DNA of 64,000 bases from the NCBI GenBank assembly GCA_030737835.1, contig JAUJYN010000021.1:1721048-1785047 (forward strand). The letters run 5' to 3'. The stretch's first letter is position 1. Each line of letters opens with the position of its first letter. Source of the DNA: Acorus gramineus (Eukaryota; Streptophyta; Magnoliopsida; Acorales; Acoraceae). Below are positions 56,029 through 64,000 of this stretch, piece after piece. Position numbers and translations under genes: made by a program. The notes beneath the pieces were generated by a model, which searched no databases, was not told the origin of the DNA, and worked only from the letters and a program-made list of their open reading frames with translations.

Positions 56029-57122
56029 CTCCCGAACGCGTCGGTGGTTCCTACGGATGGGAGCCCTCTGTCAGGACAGCTACAGCCCTGGCCGCTTCAA
56101 CACGGACGACATTGGGAGTAAACACTCCATGTTCGCAAAGCGAACCCAATGGAAAAACCACTACTCTCGATAATCGCCTAACCTAATGCCAAAGCTACCG
56201 GTTTAACAAAACCGATACAACAAATGAATTCTCTTGAATTCCATTCAAGTGCATCACACGGATGCAGGGGCGATTACATCGCTCGTACACTAACTAATGA
56301 GGTACATCCCAATGGCGGGTCGTACCCACGCTGGCTTCGGATAGGCCTAATTAGTTTTAACATGTGCGCATATATAACAGGAGAATTATATCTTAGTTAT
56401 GTACATGAACTACATGCACGATAATCTATCAAATAATTATAGGAAACTCCCTAACATGGATTCACATCATAAACAACAAATCCTACAACATGCATACATG
56501 GTCATTAATCATATAAACACACTCAAGGCATAACTTAAGCATGCGTTAGATATCACCAACTTAAAAGAGAAGGGTCAAGCGCGATCTCGCGCACTAACAG
56601 GTGCATGCCAATATTAACCTGAGTTGAGTAGGAAATCGCATCTACTTACTCAGTTCGTGCAGAGGGAAAGGGCGAGAGAGATCATCATCTCGTGAAGTTG
56701 GTCATAGCTTTGCCCCATTAGCATGGGCGCAACAACTACACCACGCCCTCGAGTCTTATCGCAAGGGAATATTAGGCAGGTGCCTGTTATTAACCCAGAC
56801 TTAATCATGCTGGATATTTCAATTAATATGGTGGGAGTAGTATTGCAATACTACCTAAGGCATGCCTTATTCTATACATCCATACACATTACAGAAATAC
56901 ATGCCCATACTAGAGGGGTGCATGCGATACAATCATTCATACATGGATACAATACATGATATATAAGCCTAGCATGCAAGATATCTAACATATTATAGTT
57001 TAAGCATGGCCATACTACTTATCTACACAAGTAGTATAGCTAGGGTACCTCATCGATGGGTGACGCACGACTACGCGCGTCGAGCGCATCTCGAGGGGGG
57101 GGGATTGGATCAAACCACTCAC

Positions 57123-57158
57123 AGATACCCGGATCATCGCGCGTCCGGTCTACGAGAT
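57123..57158 (-). other. Putative micro-exon (LTR C, minus copy)
   Basis: 36 nt on the minus strand between a TTTTGCAG acceptor and GTGAGTGG, open in the conserved phase. It matches the plus copy at 34228 with several substitutions. Confidence 0.6.
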
Positions 57159-58146
57159 CTGCAAAACACAACCAATGATCCACAATTAAAATATGGAACC
57201 TCCTATCACACATATAAGCCTACTTCATGAAGACCCTAACCCCTAATACTTCCATATTATCACCCAAGACACATGCAAACAACTCCTTGACACTCAACCA
57301 AGCAAAACTGCCAAACCTGCTGCAACCAGCCCTACTAATTGATCTCCACAGCACCCAATACACTTCCACAAATTATGAAATAAAACATGCACATTCTCTG
57401 ATATGCTGGGATCATAATCTATGAAGACATTAGAACCTAATTTGGCCTCTACAAGCCCGAAATAAATTATTTCCAGAAGCAGGTCAATTCCTACGCGAAT
57501 CTGGACAGGCCATGCAAAACAGGTTCTAACTTACACCACAGATATTATAATGACCCCAAATTTCATATATAACAACTAGACACATAGATGATCATATCAT
57601 ATGAAGACATAATCCTAGAAATGTGCCTCTAAATACTAGATTCACTGAGATCTTTAAAATACAGAGTGCTGCCTTACCAAAACAGGGGGAGGGAAATGGG
57701 GAGATGCGGGGTTCTCGACACACCCATGACCACCTTAACCACCACCTCCACTACCACCACCTCATCAGCATCTCCTCAACCCCTTCATGGCAGAAAACAG
57801 GGGTGCAAAGGGGCATGAGAAGGGGATAGAGAGAAGAGAAACAACAACAACAACAACAACACATACTCACCCTTTCTCACTCTTTCTTGTGCTTCTTCTT
57901 CATCTTTTCCTTCAATTGCTTCTTCCTCCTCCTTCTTCACACACAAAGAGGAGAAAAAAAGAGACCAAGAGAGGGAGAGAAGGTGTTCCACGAAATGAGA
58001 GAGAGGGAGAGAGAGAGAGAGAGGGCAAAAATGTCATTTTCATGCCCAAATAGTGTCTAGGGGTGACCATAAGGGGGGTGAGGTTAAGGTTAGGCTCACC
58101 CACTCAATAGTTTCTTCATCACTAAGCAAGGTGGGGGTAAGGTTAC

Positions 58147-58992
58147 CTGTTATGCCTGTGTCATTTGGAGCCTTATTTTTCGATCGGAGTCGCTAAAATT
58201 TTGTGTTTTAGCCACCTACAGGAGTTGGAGTGCTCTGATTGAAAATTTGGCTCATAATTTTTCTCCTAGAAGTTATGCATTTTCGGTTTGGTATTTGGAT
58301 TTAATGTTGTTGAAATCCAAGATGAAGAGGTTCAAATACGATTTTATCATGAAATGCTCAGTTTTGAGTTAGCTTTCATACAAAAGTGGAATTAGATCAA
58401 CTGGATTCATGTAGAAAAAGTTATGGGTATCTGGATTCATGTAGAAAAAGTTATGGGTATTTTTCCAAGTATACCCCGGGGATGAAAAAATTCTGGCAGC
58501 AGCCCTGTTCAATGTTTAGCTCTCATTTCAGAATAGCTGGAGGGGTTATTTAATCTGAGCATAAACGTGAAAGTTGTAGATAATCTTCTTGGATTTCCAT
58601 TGAACTTTGAATTGTGCAATTCGGAGTTATATTGAGGAAGTTATGGCTGTTCTAGTGAAGCATGTACAGTCATGGACGATTTTTGTCCTTTGAACCCCAC
58701 TTTGTCTATATAATGTCCTCCCCCCCAAATGTCTCCTCTCTCACTCTCTTTGGTCCAGCCCTCTTGAGTGTGTTTGGTAGAGTTTTAGAAGGGGAAGATG
58801 AGGAAGAAGTGCTTGGAAGAGCAAAGAAGAGAAGGTGTGTGCCATTGTTGTTTTCTCTTCCCTCTCCTCCTCCTATTGCTCCCCCCTAATGTTACCCATG
58901 GATCCCCCCTCCCCTCTGGTTCAGCAAGAAGAAAAGGAATGAAGGCTGAAGGGGTGGTAGTGGTGGTGGTGGTCGAGGTGGTCATGGGCGTG
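58147..58992 (+). mobile_element. Recombinant LTR fragment (C-like start, B-like body)
   Basis: It starts TGTTATGCCTGTGTCATTTG like family C and follows C for about 110 bp. It then matches the B body (CCAAGATGAAGAGG, CCCCGGGGATGAAAAA). It breaks off where the PBS region of the next minus element begins. It has a TATA-like CTATATAATG near 58,706. Confidence 0.65.
58401..58460. repeat. Perfect 30-bp tandem duplication
   Basis: CTGGATTCATGTAGAAAAAG plus ten more bases is repeated exactly (58401-58430 and 58431-58460) in the LTR fragment. Other B-type LTRs have one copy. Confidence 0.9.
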
Positions 58993-59012
58993 CTTGCGAG
59001 CTCCCACGCCAG

Positions 59013-59024
59013 GCTCTGATACCA
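59013..59024 (-). other. Primer-binding site of a lost minus-strand element
   Basis: TGGTATCAGAGC on the minus strand, next to the LTR end at 59030. Only about 35 bp of interior remain, so this is a truncated element's 5' LTR-PBS edge. Confidence 0.8.
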
Positions 59025-60464
59025 ACTTTTGTCACGCCCCAGGGCGGCCGTCCCCGGGACGCGGCAAGTGTATACATGATATCAGCAGTCTATACAGGAG
59101 ATCAATAAAATACCCTAAACAACATCAACAATTTCAACACAGACAACAAAGGGGCTGACATGATATATACAAAAATAGCGGAAGCTAAAAGACTGAATCT
59201 GTAACTCAAATACATATTACAGACTCGATACACAATCAACTGTCCTGTGAGAGCCAATACATATAATGACATCCAAATATAATACAAACATGTGTCCAAG
59301 CACAGACTACAATACATACAAATCAAAAAGGGATGCTGATAGCTCTAACACTCGCGAAAATGTGGCGTTGCACCGCTACTGCTGAGGTCCCTCGGGGAGC
59401 TCCTCCTCCTGAACTGACTCAGATAGCAATGGAGAATAATATATGCGAGGGGTGAGCCACACGCTCAGTGAACAGCACAACCCATGCATCACAGTTCATA
59501 TTAACCACAATTAATTATTCAAGCCTCAAAGTGGCAAGAACTCCACAATCCAGTGGGTCGCTACATCGCCGACCCATCACACCCTCACCCTCACCCCTCA
59601 ATAGGTGACATAGGATATTGGGACTTTCTAGGCTGATAATCATCCTTACACAAATCCAGTGGGTCACTACATCGCCGACCCACCACACCCTCACCCTCAC
59701 CCCTCAATATGGTGACATAGGATATTGGGACTGACTAGGCTGTTGGTCACCCTTGGTCCACCGATAGTCTCTCCTCCACTCCGTAGGTTGCTTGGCCACT
59801 CCCACATTCAGCACAGTCCGTCCCAAATCAGGAGGTGCCTACTGATGGGAGCCCTCTCACGGGACGACCTTTCTAACGCTGAGGCAGTCTCTACACGGAT
59901 CCAACGAAGGGAACAAAACAGCCTATCCATACGCATATGATCCACTCGGATCCGCTGACAACACATCTCAACAACTCTAATGTCTTGAAATCTTCAGAAT
60001 TCCTCCAGATGCGAGGAAAATATAAGATAATAATGAGGAAAAGAAACCTTGGGAGGGCAACCTGAGGTCCCGATATAGGACATCCCGACAACCAAACAAG
60101 GAACACGGAGTACCCTAGCCTGGGTCTCAATGTTGACCTCGCAAGGCCCCCTTAATATTCCCCAAGGCACACTAATAGACATATGATTGCATTTAATTTA
60201 ATAAATTAAACTAATAGGACGCATGCACAGGTCGAGGCTTTCCTAGCATGATAACAAGGTGACAGGATGCATGGCTCTTACACATATCCTAAGGGTGAAA
60301 GTCCCTAACATACAAAGTCTAGGGTGGAATGCATTCTACACACTAATCATGCTTACATAGATTACAAATTACCAAGTTAATATTAACTATGGTGCCCCAG
60401 GTGAGGGCGGTATACGCCCAAGTGCATATAGCGCCTCCCTACTGGGTTGGGTTGTGCCACTCAC

Positions 60465-60500
60465 CCTTAACCGGGTCGTCGCGCGACCGTCTGTCAAGAT
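60465..60500 (-). other. Putative micro-exon (hybrid LTR)
   Basis: 36 nt on the minus strand between TGTCTTGCAG and GTGAGTGG, open in the conserved phase. The exon 4 acceptor in this copy has CAT instead of CAG, so splicing there may be lost. Confidence 0.55.
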
Positions 60501-61509
60501 CTGCAAGACAGGGTAATCAACTTGGTGAGTAAAATACACTAATATATACAAAAATACACTAAAATAGCCAACACTCGGACAAGCGTACATACGGCCTGTA
60601 CGCACGCGAGTCCGAGCACCCCGACTCACTCCCGAACACGCCGGGCAGCCATACGCATGGCCCCCCGCACGCGTACGCACTAATGCGCACGCACGCACAC
60701 ACCCCGACACCATCGGCGCACTGTCGCGCGCCTGCCTGCGCGCCCAGACGCGCTGCCGCACGCACACGCACGCTCGCGCGTGCCTGTGCGCACCGCGCGT
60801 CCAGCCCAGCTTGCCCCCTCGCGCAGCACCCCGCACGCGCACGCCCGCACGCGCGCGCACTGGTCCCCAGCCCCGCGCCCAGGCGCACTGCCCAGGCGCC
60901 CTGCCCGCGCGCGCGCACACTCGCGCGCACCCGCGCGCACTCCGGCGCGCACCCCCGCTCGCACCTGCACCCGCGCGCACGCGCCCGCGCGTGTCTGCGC
61001 GCCCGCCAGCGCTCCCCTGCACGCGCCTGCGAGCGCACGCGCGCAGACGACGCCCAGCACGCGCCCAGCCCATTCTAACCACATTTTCACCCACCCCAAC
61101 CCCTCACACACACCCTAACACATCTACCCAACATGCATGACCTTCCCACAACCCCTTAAGCCAAGAAAACCAAGAAAAAGGAGGGGAGGAGCTCACCTTG
61201 GAGGGGGAACAAAAGGGGGAGGTTCGGGGGCCCTCGACGCACCCGCGACCACCTCAACCGCCACCACCACCACCACCACCTCCTCGGCCTCTCCTCAGCC
61301 TCCTCTCAGCCGAAAATCAGGGGGGGGGGGGAAGATCCATGAAAAGAGAGCTTGAGAGAGAGGGGAACAACCAAACAACACACAACACCAAGATCCACCA
61401 CCACCACCACCATCTCCTTCACCATCTCTCATTGGGGCATTCCATCAAACACATGGGGGGTGTGTTTGCAAGAGAGAAAGAGAGCAAATGAGGTTGTCGT
61501 GGACATTGG

Positions 61510-61544
<35 letters not shown>

Positions 61545-61549
<5 letters not shown>

Positions 61550-61565
61550 TTTATCATAAATATCT
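61545..61565. promoter_or_regulatory. Perfect 21-nt palindrome at the LTR promoter position
   Basis: The arms AGATATTTAT and ATAAATATCT pair perfectly around one central base, beside a GA/CT tract, at the same place as the palindromes at 17420 and 31474. Confidence 0.6.
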
Positions 61566-62033
61566 TAAGGAGAAATGACCTAGTTGCCCTTCAACTATAA
61601 ATTCTGCGCAAGGTTCACTGGAACAACCATAACTTCCTCGATACAGCTCCGAATTGCTTGATTCCAAGACCGATGGAAAGCTAAGAAGATTATCTACAAC
61701 TTTCATGTTCATGGAAAGATCAGATAATCTCTCCACCTAATCCGAAATTAGAGCTAAACATGGAACAGGGCTGCTGCCAGAATTTCCATTCCCGGGGTAT
61801 ACTTGGAAAAATACCCATAACTTTTACTACAAGAATCTAGTTGATCTAATTCCACTTCTGTACGAAAGCTAACTCAAAACTGGACATCTCATAATAAAAT
61901 CATAATTATACCTCTTCATCTTGGATTTTAACAAAATCAAATCCAAATACCAAATCAGGAATACATAACTTAGAGAAAAAAATTATGTACCCAAATCATC
62001 AAACAGAGCGCTCCAAATGACACAGACACAACA

Positions 62034-62894
62034 GCCCCAGCGTTAGAAAGGCTGTCCCGTGGAGGGCTCCCATCAGTAGGCACCTCCTGATTTGGGACGG
62101 ACTGTGCTGAATGTGGGAGTGGCCAAGCGGCCTACGGAGTGGGGAGAGACTATCGGTGGACCAAGGGTGACCAACAGCCTAGTCAGTCCCAATATCCTAT
62201 GTCACCATATTGAGGGGTGAGGGTGAGGGTGTGGTGGGTCGGCCATGTAGTGACCCACTGGATTTGTGTAAGGATGATTATCAGCCTATTAAGTCCCAAC
62301 ATCCTATGTCACCTATTGAGGGGTGAGGGTGAGGGTGTGGTGGTTCGACGATGTAGCGACCCACTGGATTTGTGTTGTTCATGCCACTTTGAGGCTTTTA
62401 CTGATTAATTGTGGTTAATATAAATTGTGATGCATGGGTTGTGCTATTCACTGAGCGTGTGGCTCACCCCTCGCATAATTATTTTTCTCCAGTGATTACT
62501 AAGGTGGACTTGAAGGAGGAGCTCCCCGAGAGACTGCACCAGTAGCGGAGTAGCGCCACGTCCCGCGAGTATTAGAGGCCATCAGCATCCTTCCTTTTGA
62601 TTGTATGTATATATTTCCGTGCTTGGGCACCGTTTGTGTATTATTTGGATGTATGTGTGTATATTGGCTCTCACAGGACATTTGATTATGTATCGAGTCT
62701 GTAGTATGTTTTTGGATTACAGACTCAGTCTTTTAGCTTCCGCTATCTGTGTATATATCATGTCAGCCTTGCTTTCATCTGTGTTATTGTCATTTTAGTT
62801 GTTGTTTAGAGTGATTTATTGATCTCCTGTATAGACTGCTGATATCATGTATACACTTGCCGCGTCCCGGGGACGGCCACCCTGGGGCGTGACA
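62034..62894 (+). repeat. LTR A fragment, 3' portion
   Basis: It matches 19902-20756 of the A1 5' LTR, beginning GCCCCAGCGTTAGAAAGG and ending GGGGCGTGACA. It contains the doubled GGGTGAGGGTG module and an exon 4 copy (acceptor ending 62492). Its left part is absent, replaced by the hybrid LTR. Confidence 0.75.
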
Positions 62895-63553
62895 AAAGGG
62901 GCTATAAGAGGGGGTCACACTTGAGGGAACTCGAATCCGAGACCATGGAAGGATAGATCGGGTCCTTACCTATCTTTTCTCCTTCTAGGGTTTTTGATTT
63001 CAACCACCTTAGCTAGGTCATAAAGGGGATTTAAAGAAAGGGAGAGAGAGAGAGCTTGAGTGGAGAAGAAGATGAATAGGGGAGGTCCTATTTGTGGTCG
63101 TGGGATTTATTTATGCTCACACCCACACCACACACACTCACACCCACTCACTTAGCCCTAATTAATTAGGTTTAGGCTAGGTTTAGGTGATCTAAGTGCA
63201 CTTTGACCATAGTTAACCCAACCACACTAAAATCCAAAATCAATTGACCAAGTCATGGGCCCACATTGACCAAGTCAAGTCTCCCAAAGACTTTTCGCTC
63301 GGTCAAAACCTGGATACGATTCGGAACTGTGAAATTCTAAAACGTTACCGGAATTCGATGAAATTTTCGTGAGTGGCTTGAAATGGCACCAGGACACATA
63401 ATATGCAGTTAGATTTTCAATCGGAGTCCTCAAACTCAGGATGATAGCTAAAAGTCCAAAATTTTAGCGGTTCCGATCGAAAAACGAAAAAGCTGAAAAA
63501 CTGCCAGAATGCTCCAATGGTTACCAGAAGGCTAAAAAGTGACATATATAACA
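62895..63553 (-). repeat. LTR A-type fragment, U3 portion, minus strand
   Basis: Reverse-complement LTR start (TGTTATATATGTCAC on the minus strand at 63553) through the W-box region (63230-63310) and the promoter to about 62,900. It is truncated by the plus-oriented fragment on its left. Confidence 0.7.
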
Positions 63554-64000
63554 ATATGAACCGCCTGTTGGGTTATGTGCCTTGGGATTATTTCTGCGTG
63601 AGAGTAGAGGCAACCCCCTTGTGTCCGAGCGACGCAACCGTGTGGGAGTACAATAGTATTCGCTATCATCGATATGTGATTATCGAGAGTAGTTGTTTTT
63701 CCATTGGGTTCGCTTTGCGAACATGGAGTGTTTCCTCCCAATGTCGTCCGTGTTGAAGCGGCCCAGGTTGTAGCTGTCCTGACAGAGGACCCCCACCTGT
63801 AGGTACTATCGATGCATGCGGCAAGATGTACTGATCGTGGGGGTATACCAGGTAGAGGCTACCCGGGAGAGGGCTAACGAATGATATTGCGAGCGTGGAA
63901 TCGTTCTCCCCTTCGTTGGATCCGATGTAGGAACTTCCCGGCGTTGGAAAAGCTGTCCTGACAGAGGGCTCCCATCCGTAGGTACCACCGAGGCATTCGG
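63554..64000 (+). repeat. LTR C-like fragment, continues past the window
   Basis: It resembles the reverse complement of about 55,900-56,170, with GGGTTCGCTTTGCGAAC, GGTAGAGGCTACCCGG and GGATCCGATGTAGGAAC. It runs off the right edge. Confidence 0.6.

Larger units (their letters stand above)
54606..58146 (-). repeat. 5' LTR of minus-strand element C, truncated at its start
   Basis: It extends from the LTR end (complement of TGTCACACCCC, 54606) to 58146, where a plus-oriented LTR interrupts at GTAAGGTTACC. The roughly 330 bp nearest the LTR start are missing compared with 51346-51873. It contains a 349-bp tandem duplication, the micro-exon, a CT-rich leader, and no long GC-rich tract, unlike A, B and X/Y. 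Confidence 0.75.
59030..62033 (-). repeat. Hybrid LTR (B-type start, A-type end), minus strand
   Basis: 3004 bp, from its start at 62033 (TGTTGTGTCTGTGTCATTTG on the minus strand, B-like U3) to its end at 59030. The half beyond the GC-rich tract (60570-61080) is A-like: paired GGGTGAGGGTG modules at 59560-59720, and an exon 4 frame reading LSESVQEEELPEGPQQ. It includes a (GA)n tract (61509-61547) and the promoter palindrome. It is a clear product of LTR recombination. Confidence 0.75.

Noticed and set aside
61509..61547. Long GA/CT tract as a distinct feature of interest
   Set aside because: Simple-sequence tracts of this kind sit at the leader of every B-type LTR and vary by slippage. Not informative beyond marking the leader.

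Overview
The window looks like flowering-plant nuclear DNA made almost entirely of repeats. I recognise no intact host gene, tRNA or rRNA. The evidence for a plant is a decayed hAT transposase of the TTF-type zinc-finger class, small TTA-flanked MITEs, and nested Ty3/gypsy chromovirus elements. Those elements carry a TGGTATCAGAGC primer-binding site and a C-terminal chromodomain, probably of the Tekay/Del group. The species cannot be named from this sequence.

Layout, 1-16.9 kb: AT-rich DNA with old DNA transposons. It holds a hAT transposase pseudogene (1.5-3.9 kb) and a roughly 3 kb tandem duplication (4.58-7.59 and 7.59-10.32 kb). Each copy of the duplication carries its own insertions: an inverted pair of MITEs, two foldback elements, and a hAT-like insertion with an 8-bp flanking repeat. 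Small repeats and unassigned AT-rich DNA follow.

16.9-35 kb: nested LTR elements. An old retroelement remnant was hit by a solo LTR (family B, flanking repeat TTAAA). That solo LTR was then hit by a complete 9.17-kb family A element (flanking repeat GGGGA) whose gag-pol is scrambled. A family C LTR follows, interrupted by a second B LTR.

35-51.3 kb: two chromovirus copies lie head to head. The minus-strand copy X has three nonsense codons and lost RT and integrase catalytic residues. The plus-strand copy Y has a 1120-codon open frame from the end of protease to the chromodomain, but its protease active site and its gag are broken. Flanking LTRs are truncated or invaded by other LTRs.

51.3-64 kb: a minus-strand family C element with the same scrambled interior as the family A element, followed by stacked LTR fragments of hybrid families in both orientations.

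How the parts relate: the scrambled elements keep LTRs, PBS and polypurine tract but have no usable gag-pol, so they would have depended on proteins from relatives of X/Y. The most unusual signal is inside the LTRs. Eleven LTR copies from divergent subfamilies share an intron-exon-like layout centred on a 36-nt micro-exon (39 nt in one copy). It sits between a CAG acceptor and a GTGAGTGG donor. Almost all subfamily-specific sequence, including GC-rich alternating purine-pyrimidine tracts and shuffled repeat modules, falls in the intervals that would be introns. LTR families A and X/Y also carry dense WRKY-type W-box arrays upstream of the expected transcription start.
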